Assembly (NCBI RefSeq): GCF_945859705.1
Contig: NC_079136.1
Location: 41,883,307 to 41,947,306 of the forward strand
Origin: Episyrphus balteatus
Taxonomy: Eukaryota > Arthropoda > Insecta > Diptera > Syrphidae
Reading direction: 5' to 3'
DNA length: 64,000 nucleotides
Part shown: in pieces, positions 11,125-22,489 of the stretch
Layout of the letters: every line of letters starts with the position of its first letter
Position numbering within the stretch: position 1 is the stretch's first letter
Made by a program: the position numbers and the translations under genes
Notes under the pieces: generated by a model
Told to the model about the DNA's origin: nothing
The model's database searches: none
Seen by the model: the letters and a program-made list of their open reading frames with translations, nothing else

Positions 11125-11560
11125 GAGTTCCTAAACACTTGTCTTTCCTCTTAAAATCAATCTAAATTCTATCTTCTAATAAATCCATCATAGGTTCCAT
11201 GAGTTTTGGTATCAAAACGGCGCATTCTGCGCTAATTGGGTCATCAAGCTCGTTTGCTTTGACCGCCATCTCTACCTACCTACCTACCAGTGTATTTATA
11301 TCTAGGTCATTTCTTCATAAAAATATTCAAATAAAACTGATTTATATTCTATGTAAGAAATTAAATTTTTTTAAAAATAATTTTGATAAGGTCCATTTTC
11401 GGCGTGCGTTGCGAAAACGCAAAGTGAATTTCCCGGAAAAACAGAAGCTTTTCCAAAATTTTTTTTTTCACATTTCTTCTAATTAGATCAAAAACAATAA
11501 GTGTGTAAAATTTCAAGTTTCTAAGTCAACTGGAACTGGTAGCCGCCGGAAATGGGCTAA

Positions 11561-12240
11561 GCTCAAGAAAACCTGATGTCTAAAAAAGATATTCGGCTCT
11601 ATCGAGGAGTGTGTAAAATTATATGTTTTCATACAAAACATGAGGTGTACTTCCGACAGGTTAAAACTCACCGATTCGTATGAAATCGGACAAGTTTCCT
11701 CTCCTCGATAGGGTCGATTGTTAGCTTTTGTGTCCACACACTCCGTAACTCATATTGCCACTCAGTTTTTCTATATTAAATTCGGAAACGACTAATGAGA
11801 AACCGGCTGCAGATAATAGCCCATATTAATGGATCTTTCATAACCTGGTATGTGTCATTTCTAAGAAAAACTTAGGTTTATCTAATCAATTCTGTTTAAA
11901 AAGGTTTTGCTTCTAACCTGTGTAATAAGTTTAGACTCCGGTCTTAGTTAGAGCTAGTTTTAAAACATGACTACGAATATGACCCATGTCTTCCAACATA
12001 TTGATTGATTTTACAGCCCTTCCTAATTCAGCCAAGGATTTTCAAGCCCTGGAAAAGACTAAAGAATTCAATTTCAAGGCCTATGATTTTTGTTATCGAC
12101 CACAAACTCTATATGACTCAATTCGGAATGTGAGAGAAACCTAATCAAAATCTGTTGCATTTCAATAACGAACACAGACTCTAATTTACAAGTGGCAAAA
12201 CACTCGTCCGAACAGGGATTCGGCAGGAGCATGTACCAAT
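11561..12240. other. Gene-free stretch with a small inverted-repeat MITE
   Basis: At about 11593-11718 the ends CGGCTCTATCGAGGAG and CTCCTCGATAGGGTCG are inverted copies, suggesting a ~125-bp MITE. A related sequence, with the phrase GTATAAAATCGGACAA, occurs near 47130-47150. The rest has no recognisable gene. Confidence 0.4.
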
Positions 12241-12270
12241 AACATTTTTTTTGTATTTATTTTTTCTGGA

Positions 12271-13791
12271 TTGGATCATACAGTGCACAAACTAGATGAA
12301 TGTTTTAGTCCTGGTCCAGATGGTATACCATCATTTATGTTAAAAAAATGTGTGTCTTATATTTCTTATCCATTGTTTATTCTTTTCAACGAGTCTTTAA
12401 AATGTTGTAAATTCCCAAGTATTTGGAAATATTCTTATCTACTACCAGTTCATAAAAAAGGCCCTATGAACTTAATAACAAATTATCGTCCTATAGCAAA
12501 ACTTTCAGCTATTCCTAAACTGTTCGAGTCTCTTGTCTGTGAAATAATGTCTTTTAATTGTTCGTCAGTTATATGTGAAAATCAACATGGTTTCGTGAAG
12601 AAAAAATCAACGGTTAATAATTTATTACAGTTATCTACTTTTTGTTTGGATTCATTCGAAAATCATTCCCAAGTAGATTGCATCTTCACAGATTTTAGCA
12701 AAGCATTTGATAAATTAAGTCATAAAACACTTCTGAGTAAATTAAATAAAATTGGACTCAATGATCATTTTGTTATGTGGATTTCGTCTTACCTTAAAGA
12801 TAGATATTATAGTGTTATGTTTAGAAGAAACCGTTCTTGTCAATTTAAAGTTAATTCTGGTGTTCCTCAAGGGAGTCACCTTGGCCCTTTGTTGTTCATT
12901 TTATTTATAAATGATCTTCCATCTGTATTGAAACATTCAATGACATTAATCTATGCTGATGATGTAAAAATACTTAGACAAATTAATTCCATTACGGACT
13001 GTGAACAACTACAAAATGATCTAAATACATTTTGGGAATGGTGCAACAACAATCGTTTAATTTTAAATATAGACAAGTGTAAGACAATGAGTTTTACACG
13101 CAAACGCAATTTAATTAATTATGACTATCGTTTAAATTCAACGCGTTTACATCGTGAATCTAGTTTTTCTGATCTCGGAATCGTATTAGACTCAAAATTA
13201 ACATTTATTGACCACTTTAATTATATTATAAAGAAAGCTAATAAAATGCTTGGCTTTGTGAAAAGGTTTTCCCGTGATTTCCGTGATCCTTATGTAATTA
13301 AAATCCTTTATGTTTCTCTTGTCAGACCAATTCTTGAATACGGGTGCGTTATATGGGCGCCATACTACTCTATACACATAAATAGAATTGAAAGTATACA
13401 GCGTAAATTTTTAAGATTTTCTCTTCGCTTTTTGCCATGGACTGATAGGGTTATTTTGCCTCCATACACTTCAAGACTTCAATTGTTAAACTTGCCATCT
13501 CTTTCTGGTCACAGAGGGTACTTGCAGTTCTGCTTCATAACAGGTGTTATAAATGGATCTATTTCATGTCCATCAATTCTCGATCGAATATGTTTCAATG
13601 TGAGTCAGACTAACTTAAGAAGGAATTTACCACTTCGAACTATTTTCAGCAGATCAAACTACGGCGCGATCCTCTTACCTCTTAATCAGTTAATTAAAAT
13701 GTTTAATAAATTCTTTATTCTCATTGGTTCTACAAATGATAACTGTAAATCTGAAAGCTTTAGATGTACATTTTTTGCTCTGAGTAGTTAA
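12271..13791 (+). pseudogene. 5'-truncated LINE reverse transcriptase ORF
   Basis: An uninterrupted frame of about 506 codons encodes an RT domain and C-terminal part but no endonuclease, so the element is truncated at its 5' side. Motifs in order are SPGPDGIPSFMLKKC, LPVHKKGP, NYRPIAKLSAIPKLFE, FTDFSKAFDKLSHKTLL, SGVPQGSHLGPLLFILFIND and YADD at about 12954. The thumb region has WCNNNRLILNIDKC. The style fits the Jockey/CR1 group of LINEs and differs clearly from the ORF at 7.5-11.1 kb. No ATG at the front can be justified; the frame opens near the truncation point. It ends SSFALSS-like (FFALSS), followed by an AT-rich 3' UTR with AATAAA near 13862-13867. Flanking duplications were not found. 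The open frame implies a fairly recent copy. Confidence 0.88.
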
Positions 13792-13876
13792 AATTTTGTT
13801 GTATATAAGTTTAGTTTTAAGTATTTTTTTTGTGATTTGTAACGTTAGTATTAAACGTATTAAATAAACAACAACG

Positions 13877-16670
13877 AAATACCTCATTTGCGACTTTTCC
13901 GAACCGCAACACAAACCTTTTAACACAATTTTTTTAAATTAAAATTGTATTATGTTCATACAATTTTAAAAAACAATATATTATAAAAACATTGCCTGTG
14001 CATAATTTCTTCAAAAAATAACACAAAATTTTTCAAAAATAAACTTATCAAAATCAAATCAGCGCTAAACAACAGTAACATTATATATTTTTTTTTTAAC
14101 AATTGAGTCGTTATAATTGAAAGTGGTATAAGTCACATTTTCCTTGATTTTCAAAAATATGTCAATTTTTTTACATAATTTTAAAAAAGATGTACCAAAA
14201 TATCAAAAAGAGGGATAAGGTTAAAATCAAACGTTTACAAACACGCAATGGGGAAAAGCACCAGCTTGTAGGTAGCTAATAAGCACTCCTTTCTAAGAGG
14301 AGGATCTGGCGTCAAATCACCCTAGAAATTCGTTGCAAATTCAGTTTTGAGTGGTGAATGCATTCAAAATTCATTATCCACAATACGAATTGTGCCATAA
14401 GCAAAAAAATTAATCTACACTCAATTCGAGAAAGAGCTCTGTGACTAGTGACTAGTTAAGTAAAGGGAATTAAGTAAGCAATCATAAACGGACGGAAAGT
14501 AATACCTTATCGTTTTTCTTTGCAACTAAAGACTATTATTCACTAAAAAAAAAGCCTAAAGGCGTTTCTTTTTTTGTTTTTTGCTGATTGTCTGAAACTA
14601 ACTGGCATGTTTCTTACAAAAAAGATATTAATAAAAAGACCTTTTATGGTATTGTTACTTTAAATATTAACTTAAAATTTACTTTTAAAGAAAACACCTA
14701 CATAATTTGCAAAGACCTTGAAAGTGAACTCAGCTTTGCACTTTTCAACAAAAGACATGTCGAAATGTATTTATTTTACTATAAACTATTTTTCTTAGAG
14801 CATCTTTGTACCCTCAGGTAAGTATCTTCCTTTTCAATTTATAATATCTATCAAATTTTAGTAGCATCAATTTAAATATAAGAATTACTCATCGATTCTA
14901 ATAAAAACTGACGTCATCAACTAAAAAGCAAAACATCTGGCGCCCAAGTACCTAAATTCAACAAATTGAACTTTATTTCCTCAGCGCAACACTTTCAATT
15001 AAGGTAAGTTACAACAAATGCTAAAGCATAACACTCAACATACAATTAAGCATATATTTTGATTTAAAAATAGAATTTTTTGTTATGTTTATTTAAATCA
15101 AAAACGTCGATGCAGAAGAGAATTGTGTTAAAAATGTGTTTCTTTTTTTTATTCCATTTCCAGATATGAAAAAAATGTCATTTCAAATAAATGAGCAATT
15201 AGCCAAAATAATTAAGCCAAAGAAAAGTAAAAACATTAGGAAGATAAATGAATTTTGTTGGATTAGAAATGAGGTCAAAAAAATGATAATAATTATGCTT
15301 ACTGGACGATAGGTGGCATAATCAATTGAGAATATAGAAATAAATTCCTCTTGAAGAATTTGCTTGATGATGATGTGATTTGTGTGATGCTAGATGTCGA
15401 CGACGAAGACGAAGACAGACGATAAACTACTAAAAACCAAACCAAACCAAGCCTCTCCCTAATTTGGATGAAGGCGGATAGAAATTTTTTTCTTACGTAG
15501 ATTCTATTTTGGAGGATAAATTGTTCATTTTTGTAGATAAAGTAAACAGTTTTTGTTTATAAGTATGCAAGAACTATCACAGTATTTATTTATTTACCTT
15601 AATTTTATTATTAAATTTTAATCAAAACATGTGTAAATTATTTAAATTAAATAAAAGAAAATAATTTTCTATTTCTACTTGTACTAGGCATAAATTGACA
15701 ACTGAACTAAAGAAAAAAATTAAACTGTCAGTGTCATAAGTTTTTCTTGTGACAGCATTGGTGATTGGTGATTTTGGATGAGTGATGCCAAGTTTCATAT
15801 AATTGATAAAACATTTATTTTTGCTTTGCTCAACAAGTTTAAAATCTTAACTACATTGACCTAAAAAGTGAAAAAGTACAAAAGTGAAAATTTTCAAACT
15901 GGGGTCGAATTACAACATACGTTCGTTAACGTATAGTCGCTGTGCCCCTATTTTTTTCTACTAATTAAATAGAGACAGAAATAGTCAAAACGTTAACGTA
16001 TGATCGTTGATCGTAATCGTATGTGGTGATTCGATTTTGTGATGATTTCTCGCAACGGAAAAATTACAAAAATGATTTTGAAAGCTCATTTTTTGGTCTA
16101 AACAATTTGTGTACTCTTTTTTACAAACAAATTACGCTAGCGAGAAAAAAATACATATTTTAATACATATTGTGAGGTTATGGTTGTGTTACAAAAAAAA
16201 AAAAACAATTTTTTCTTAAGGATTATTTAGTGCGAGAAAAACACAACTTTATCTGCTATTCAATAGTCTGCTTCTACATGAGGACGCAAAGTTCAAGAAG
16301 CACATAAGAGCAAGGGAGAAAGAAGGTTTGAAAAATTTGGGTCAATATTTTTTTTCGAATTTTGTCAAATATGTGCTATTACAACATTTTTTATGAGGAT
16401 TTGTTTTAAAACCGCATTTTAATCATTTGTTAAAATATTTAGGGCCAGTTGTATAATCGTGGTTGAGGAATTCAACTTGCCGATTACGACGGATTTAGCT
16501 GTATCCAAGCCGCACTTTGTTGAGAAAAAATCAATATTTTAGAAATGTCACGTGTTTGCTATTTTTAAATTAATGAACTCAGTATTGCCATGGTTCAAAA
16601 GGCAAAGCTTGAGAATCTTGTCAAAAAAGGCAATAGATATATGATACAACCGCGAACTTTGAAGAAGTAT
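13877..16670. other. Gene-free stretch
   Basis: No coding region is supported here. The sequence is AT-rich with scattered homopolymers. A segment at 15905-16020 has repeated CGTTAACGTA-type palindromes, and GGGCCAGTTGTATAATCG at about 16441 resembles a Harbinger-type MITE end without a partner that I could find. The phrase GACCTAAAAAGTGAAAAAGT near 15859 recurs at 45658. Confidence 0.4.
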
Positions 16671-17505
16671 AGGGGAAAGGTGCGAACAGTGAGACAATCC
16701 ATTTTGCTCTTTCCTGAAAATAAGCACAGTAACGCTAGTTTGGGTCAAAACGTTTATTTCCCCGTCTGCGTCTTTTAATTTTGTCCCGACTAAATAAAAG
16801 CTGTCCATGTTCCTACACCGTAAAATATCACACAAAATCAGGTGAAAGTAGTTTTTGGAGTGTTATAAAAAGAGTGTATAACACAAACAAATCTGGTTAG
16901 TGGACAGAACTTTTTTTACATATGTATTATATTTATATGTTCTTTCATAAAAAAATATCATGTAAATAGAATTTCTTCTCGTTTTTTGTAATTTTATATT
17001 TTTCCGAAAAATGACAAAAAGTAAACAGTGAGACATTATTAAAAAGCAAACAGTGAGACATAGATTTTTAAAAAAGCAAACAGTGAGACATAAGATTTAA
17101 AAAAAATCTATTATTTTAGCATGACTTCAATATGATTTCGTAGTGTTTTTTCTTTCGTTTTTTTTGGGCTTTTTCTTACATTTTTTGAAAAAAATGGGTT
17201 AAAGTAACATAAATTAATTAATTATATACTTGTCAATTACCTAATTATTTGACGTTTTCGTTAATTTTTTTTAACCTAAGAATGTCTCACTGATCGCACC
17301 CTTTGCAAACAGTGAGACGTTTTGACTTTTTCTACATTTTAGTCCAATGTGATGCTCTCATTCATTCTTTAACTACAAGTTTTTTTGCAACATTAAGATA
17401 AAATATGTCTTAAACTGACTTCAAAGTTTCGTTAAATTATCTTGAAAGGATTCTAAGATATACCAATTTAAAAAAAGGGTGTCTCACTGTCCGCACCTTT
17501 CCCCT
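16671..17505. mobile_element. TIR element with repeated GTCTCACTG sites
   Basis: The left end is AGGGGAAAGGTGCGAACAGT and the right end is the inverted ACTGTCCGCACCTTTCCCCT; the terminal repeats are about 27 bp with one mismatch. Inside, the motif AACAGTGAGACA recurs at about 17027, 17053, 17083 and 17310, with an inverted copy at 17283, so the TIR core is iterated within the element. No target duplication is evident (flanks AGTAT and TTGGT). No transposase is visible, so it is non-autonomous. Confidence 0.75.
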
Positions 17506-17844
17506 TTGGTCATTGTTATATTTTCGAACATTTTTCAGTGACAGTGACATTTTCTCACATTAAACCATAATAATGGCGTTTCAGTTCACTTTCTAGCTCA
17601 GCTTTCTGGATGTGTTGAGATTCTTAGTTCAGATAAACTATACGAATGTGGATAAAAAGGTTCCACATTTTAATATGATAAATGATAAATTCATTCACAA
17701 TTTCACAGATCGGGAATTGACCCCCAGTTGAAGAAAATATAAAACATCTGAAAGGCACCTTACACAGAATCTTCAATTTTGAAACCTAGTTTCAAAAATT
17801 AGCCCATATTCATTTCTTAAAGAAAATTATGATTTCAATCTTAA

Positions 17845-18093
17845 GCCTAGTACGCTGCTGAAGCGAAACGAAAAATTTTGAAGTCTCCAAAGTAAACAGC
17901 GGACATGTTAAGAAAAAAATACCATCAGGTATTATAGCAAAGTAAAAATAATATAAATATAAATAAAAAAATTCAAGAAAAAAAATCCGAAAAAAGTTTA
18001 AAAGCAAAAACAAAACATATTAAATTTCGTTCAAGATTTCGTTAACGAAATATTGTATGGAAAATTTCGTTTCGCATCAGCAGCGCAATAGGC
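17845..18093. mobile_element. Small TIR MITE (GCCTA...TAGGC)
   Basis: The ends GCCTAGTACGCTGCTGAAGC and GCATCAGCAGCGCAATAGGC are inverted and continue with GAAACGAAA, about 33 bp with four differences. The interior includes an inverted GTTAACGAAAT block. A related fragment with AAGCGAAACGAAAATTT occurs near 25880. Extra copies of AATAGGC directly to the right (18095-18115) look like slippage. Confidence 0.65.
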
Positions 18094-18115
18094 CTATTGC
18101 AATAGGCAATAGGCT

Positions 18116-18967
18116 TATAGCTTTAATCGAAAAACAAAGTCAAAAAAAGTATAAAAACAAACAAAAGTACAAAAACAATTTTATTGATGTGCCATTTAAA
18201 AATTAGAAACTTTTTTTTACTTTTTTCACTTTGTGTTTCTGTGTAGTTCAGGCTTTACCCTTTTGTTCCAAAAACTTTACGAAATTCAATTGAATTTCAT
18301 CAAAAACTCCATATTAAAAAAAAAAAAACAATTAAAATCTATAAATAACTCTTCAGCTGTTATCTTTTTAACCTTCGGTTATTTCTGAACACTAAGCGAA
18401 ATTAATTATTTCTGTATTTTTTCCGGTAAATTATGAATAAATATCACCTTCCTATTAATTTAAAAATAAATTTGCATAGTAGCTAGTTGTAACTTGTAAG
18501 AACAAAACTAAAGTCAAGTATCTCATATGAACCAAGGGCACATTCCTTCAACTGCAACAATTAAAAAATAATGAAACAATAAAATTAAAAACAAAAACAA
18601 CAAAGTGTCGACATTTACTTTTCTTTTTTTTTCCAGCTTGGTATTTAGGCATAAAGGTCATAAAACTTTAATTAATGACGTTTGTTGTCGGTCGCCTAGG
18701 TTTTTAGTTTCTAAATTTCATTTGAATTAAACATGTGTCTACATTATTGAATAAAATACACACTGTACCTCAGTCGAATAGGTTCATGGCCAAGTATAAC
18801 TATCTAATCTTAACATTCACAACATCTTTACTTTAATAGAAATAAATAACACTGTATAACTCTAATTATTACATAAGCATAAAATGAAAAGTTCATTAAC
18901 AAAACGTTTAGTTGATGGTAAGTCAGAATAATACATTTTCCCATATTTGAGATTTTAAGTCTTCGTA
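18116..18967. other. Gene-free stretch
   Basis: AT-rich sequence with long A/T runs; I see no gene, RNA or element end. Confidence 0.4.
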
Positions 18968-18971
18968 TTAA

Positions 18972-19515
18972 CCCTTTCGGACCCAGCGTTACTCTCATGT
19001 AACATATTTTTAAAAATTCGTAAAAAATATTCCATTAAATATTTTTTTAGGTTTCGATGGCTCAACTGAAAGATTATGATGCCTAGTTACTGGATTATTA
19101 CAAAAATTTAGTCAAATATCAAACCTTTAATTTTTTTTTATCGAAAAAGGAACTGAATTTCACATTTTTTCTTTTTTTTGCAAAAAAAATTTTTTTTTAT
19201 ATATGTTCATAATTTTGAAAAAAAAAAGATATAAAAAAAGTTAATCCAGAAAGTGTTTTGCTTTTTGGCTTAGAAGAAGTAGCATATATTATTGTTCCAT
19301 AAAAAATTATTTTCTCAGATGTCCGACTTTTTTTGGTGGTCATAGGCAGTGCATGTTACTTACATGCAACATGAGAGTAACACATTAGTTTTGCTATTTA
19401 TTATTTCGGAAAATAACTTTTTGCTATTCATATTTCTTAGTTGTGATGTTTTTGATACAATAATACTGAAAAAACATTTTTTAATATTGATTTTCATAGC
19501 TTGGGTTCGAAAGGG
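18972..19515. mobile_element. Piggybac-type MITE with TTAA duplication
   Basis: The element is 544 bp, flanked on both sides by TTAA (18968-18971 and 19516-19519). The ends CCCTTTCGGACCCAGC and GCTTGGGTTCGAAAGGG are imperfect inverted repeats. A subterminal inverted pair follows: GTTACTCTCATGTAAC on the left, ACATGAGAGTAAC on the right. TTAA targets, CCC...GGG ends and subterminal repeats are diagnostic of the piggyBac superfamily. No ORF is present, so it would need a transposase from elsewhere. Confidence 0.88.
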
Positions 19516-19519
19516 TTAA

Positions 19520-20512
19520 AGATTTTGTTTTTTTTAAGAGTGTTTTAATAACTATAAATTCTACCCCTACGTGTTATGCGGAATGGCGAAGTATATAATT
19601 TGAAGATTGATAAATTTCCAACAAAAGCCCACTACTTTCATTATTTAGTTGGAAGCTGAAATGTTTTTATATACTGTTAAATTTTTCAATAGAAAAAGGT
19701 TGCGTATACGCCACACTGCTCTATAAAGTTTCAACTTTTAAAACTGATAAAGAATTTTCTTTTAGTTCCCAAATACGATAGGTAGTTAAATCAGTTGTTG
19801 CTTTTATTGTTCCTTTAACTTGTATAATTGGTTATTATTAATCATACAAACACAAGAAGAGTAATATCTCTGCAAAGACGTTCATGAAAAGAATTCTTTA
19901 TAAATTGTGTCGAACGCTTTAAAATGTAAAATAAGGAAAAGTGTTGCAACCTTAATTCAGACATACTGTTATTCCCTTAAAAATCAGAGCAAACACAATT
20001 AAATCCACTGAACTCCGTCTGAGAGGCAGCACCTTTATTGCGTTATTTACCTTGATTACATTGTTTCCTTATACATATTACCATCTTATAAAATGATAAA
20101 ATGCGTTTACAATTACTTTGAACTTTAAACCTCTTTTTTGTTGAGTACTTAATACATACTCAAAAAATGCGAGTATATCAAAAAATTGGTTAATTTTAGC
20201 ATACTAATATTTCATTATGCTGGGAGTTGATATATGAATACAATATTTTACTACTACAAAAATTTAAGTAAATGAGGCAATATAAACAAATCACAAGTTA
20301 AAAAAAGAAATAATCATCATGTGATAGCCATATAATTGCACTTTTTTTTAGGACACCACATATCAAGGGCCGAGAAATGTTTAATAAAATTAATAAAAAT
20401 TGAACTTATTTTTAATGCCCCCTTTATTCAATCTCCTTTATATTTAAAGATGTCAATAAAAATAATAAATCTGTTAAATTTAACACAAAATTTAAAAATT
20501 TTCTGTTTTAAT
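19520..20512. other. Gene-free stretch
   Basis: AT-rich; nothing recognisable. It ends at the left target duplication of the Foldback element. Confidence 0.4.
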
Positions 20513-20521
20513 GGGTGACTT

Positions 20522-21321
20522 GGGTTGGGGTCAAAATTCTGCCGGGGTCAAAATTCTTTTGTCAAAATTCTGCTTTCAAAATTCTGCTTTACAAAATTCT
20601 GCTTTCAAAATTCTGCTTTTCAAAATTCTGTTTTTCAAAATTCTGTTTTTCAAAATTCTGATTTTCAAAATTCTGTTTTTCAAAATTCTGCAAAAAATTA
20701 AAAAAAGGTTTGGAAAATGTTAAAAAGCGCGCGCTTTTTAACATTTTCCAAACCTTTTTTTAATTTTTTGCAAAATTCTGTAAAATCATCTTCTTGATAA
20801 ATTGTCTGCTTATTTGATTACTTTCCTACATAATTTGTCATTCTTTGAATGCATATTAATTTTTGTTTTAATACTAAACATTTCCGAAAATAATTCAAAT
20901 TTTTTTTAATTTATCAAATAAAGATGAATAATCAAAAATTTGAATAGGAAAAGGAATATTTTGTATCAAACAACATCGGTTCCAATAAGTTATAGATTTT
21001 ATTCGAAAGAAAGTCAGTCTATGCATTTTAAAAAATATTTCCGACACTTAAACAAAAAAAATTAGGAAAGTACCAATGTTGAATTACATTAATGAGGTGT
21101 ATTTTTCTTTAGTCAGCACATATGCTATAAAAAAAAACAGAATTGGCAGAATTTTTTTCTTTAAGTATAATACTGGCAGAATTTTGAAAAGCAGAATTTT
21201 AAAAAGCAGAATTTTGAAAAGCAGAATAGAAAAAAAGCAGAATTTTGAAAAACAGAATTTTCGTTAAAAAAGCAGAATTTTGAAAAGCAGAATTTTGAAG
21301 CCAGAATTTTGACCCGATCCC
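20522..21321. mobile_element. Foldback (FB)-type element with 9-bp TSD
   Basis: A perfect 9-bp direct repeat, GGGTGACTT, flanks the element (20513-20521 and 21322-21330). The ends are GGGTTGGGGTCAAAATTCTG and the inverted CAGAATTTTGACCCGATCCC. Each terminal repeat is then built from about ten short tandem copies of CAAAATTCTGCTTTT (left, 20530-20695) or its complement GCAGAATTTTGAAAA (right, 21150-21310). Terminal repeats made of short tandem units plus a 9-bp duplication is the architecture of Drosophila FB elements. The ~400-bp middle has no ORF. Confidence 0.88.
20691..20770. repeat. Perfect 80-bp palindrome, no spacer
   Basis: Forty bases (20691-20730) are followed directly by their exact reverse complement (20731-20770), centred on GCGCGC. 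It lies at the inner edge of the left tandem array of the Foldback-type element. It could extrude as a cruciform or, if transcribed, form a 40-bp stem. Confidence 0.95.
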
Positions 21322-21890
21322 GGGTGACTTTAAAATAATGGAGACTGAATAAATTAGGGAGAAGTGTAGTAAACGAATAGAAGATCATTTCGAATTTTTT
21401 AATACAAAAAAGGTCTTGAAGATAAGATTTTGGAGATAAGCCTTTTAGGCCATTCCATACTAGAAGTTTAAGCTTAAGAAGTTTTGAAATCTTGAAATCG
21501 ACCTGTTCTCGCAAATAAATACATCGTTAGCGCGAAAAAAAATCCTTATTAAAAAAATTATTATTAAATTATGGATTGTGATTGTAGTTTTTCCAATACT
21601 GAAAACAAAATGGAATACAATTAGTTTTTTAAATTTCATTAATAATTTCTCATACAAACCAACATCGTCTCGATTAGAGCTTAGAACAAAAAGTAAAAGT
21701 TGTTTACGATAAAATGGTGTGAAAGGCTTAGAAAGAAATGAAATTATAAACGATCAAAAATTATCCTATTATTTTTCAATTATTGGGTTCGTGTTAAAAA
21801 AAAGGTTTTAAGAAGGCAAGAGCAAGTACGTGCGCCCAGGTCGTGCATTTTATTTAATCAGTAGGAAATACTGTAAAACATACGGCTGAT

Positions 21891-22292
21891 AAGATTAAAA
21901 TTAGTCGTAATTATTGAAGCTTAAGATAACTGAAATAAATCTGCAAAGTTACAGATTTATTCTTCAAACAATGTTTCTGTTCTGAGGGATTGAACTTTTG
22001 AGATGAAATAAAACACCACATTTTTGCATTTTTGGAAAAAAAATTTTTTCATACCATTTTTGAATACTTATTTTGAAAATTATTAATTTTTCATTAGTTT
22101 TTCTAAAATTTAATCAATATTTATTAATAAAATGTTCATGAGAAGTAGGTCATTTACAGGTGCAACAATTTTTTATTTCATCCCAAAAGTTCAATCTTTC
22201 ACAACAGAAAAACTGTTTGATGAATAAATTTGTAACTTTGCAGATTTATTTCAGGTATTCTAAGCTTCAATAATTAAGTCTCATTTTAATCT
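21891..22292. mobile_element. Inverted-repeat element, ~400 bp
   Basis: The left block from about 21891 (AAGATTAAAATTAGTCGTAA, then TTATTGAAGCTTAAG and AAATAAATCTGCAAAGTTAC) is mirrored on the right up to about 22292. Arms are about 140 bp with several differences, around an AT-rich centre. Exact ends and a target duplication are unclear. Confidence 0.65.
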
Positions 22293-22489
22293 AAACAGTT
22301 ATCACCAATAGTTATAAAATAGCGGTAAATTTTCTAAAAATATTATTTTCTAAATTAATTTTAAATGTAAAAAAACATTTTTTTTTTAACATAGTAAACT
22401 TTCCTTGAAGAAAATTAAAAGAAGTTTTTGTATGTACCGAACCGTATTGCGGAATAGGAGAAAATGTTATTAAAAATAAAATAAAACTA

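Larger units (their letters stand above)
7376..11287 (+). mobile_element. 5'-truncated non-LTR retrotransposon with 12-bp TSD
   Basis: The insertion is bounded by a perfect 12-bp direct repeat, CAGTGTATTTAT, at 7364-7375 and 11288-11299. Inside are the tail of ORF1, a complete ORF2 and a 3' UTR ending in a CTAC tandem tail (about 11272-11287). The 5' part, most of ORF1 and the promoter, is missing, as is usual after incomplete target-primed reverse transcription. The perfect target duplication and open ORF2 suggest a young insertion. The simple-repeat tail and the RNase H domain fit the Loa/I group of clades, with Loa my preference. Confidence 0.88.
4083..11556. mobile_element. Piggybac-like element interrupted by nested insertions
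   Basis: The left end reads CCCATTTCCGGC and the right end GCCGGAAATGGG, a perfect 12-bp terminal inverted repeat. Both are flanked by CTAA (4079-4082 and 11557-11560). Each arm also has a subterminal palindrome, GTTGCGTTTTCGCAAC on the left (from about 4098) and GTTGCGAAAACGCAA on the right (about 11405), in opposite orientation. CCC...GGG termini, a four-base target and subterminal repeats are piggyBac features, although the usual target is TTAA. Between the ends lie a possible solo LTR, a palindrome, a tandem repeat and a LINE, all presumably later insertions. No piggyBac transposase is visible. It could also be two unrelated ends of the same family. Confidence 0.5.

Noticed and set aside
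14588..14821. 77-codon plus-strand frame
   Set aside because: It begins with TTG, and its composition reflects A/T-rich noncoding sequence; no resemblance to a known protein.
16590..16778. Frame beginning MVQKAKLENLVKKGNRYMI, possibly a helix-turn-helix
   Set aside because: It runs across the terminal repeat of the 16671-17505 element and has no partner exon; resemblance to transposase DNA-binding domains is too weak.
20530..21310. Regularly spaced short repeats, CRISPR-like at first sight
   Set aside because: The units are contiguous ~15-mers without unique spacers, occur inverted at the other end, and are bracketed by a 9-bp target duplication in a eukaryotic context; a foldback transposon explains them.
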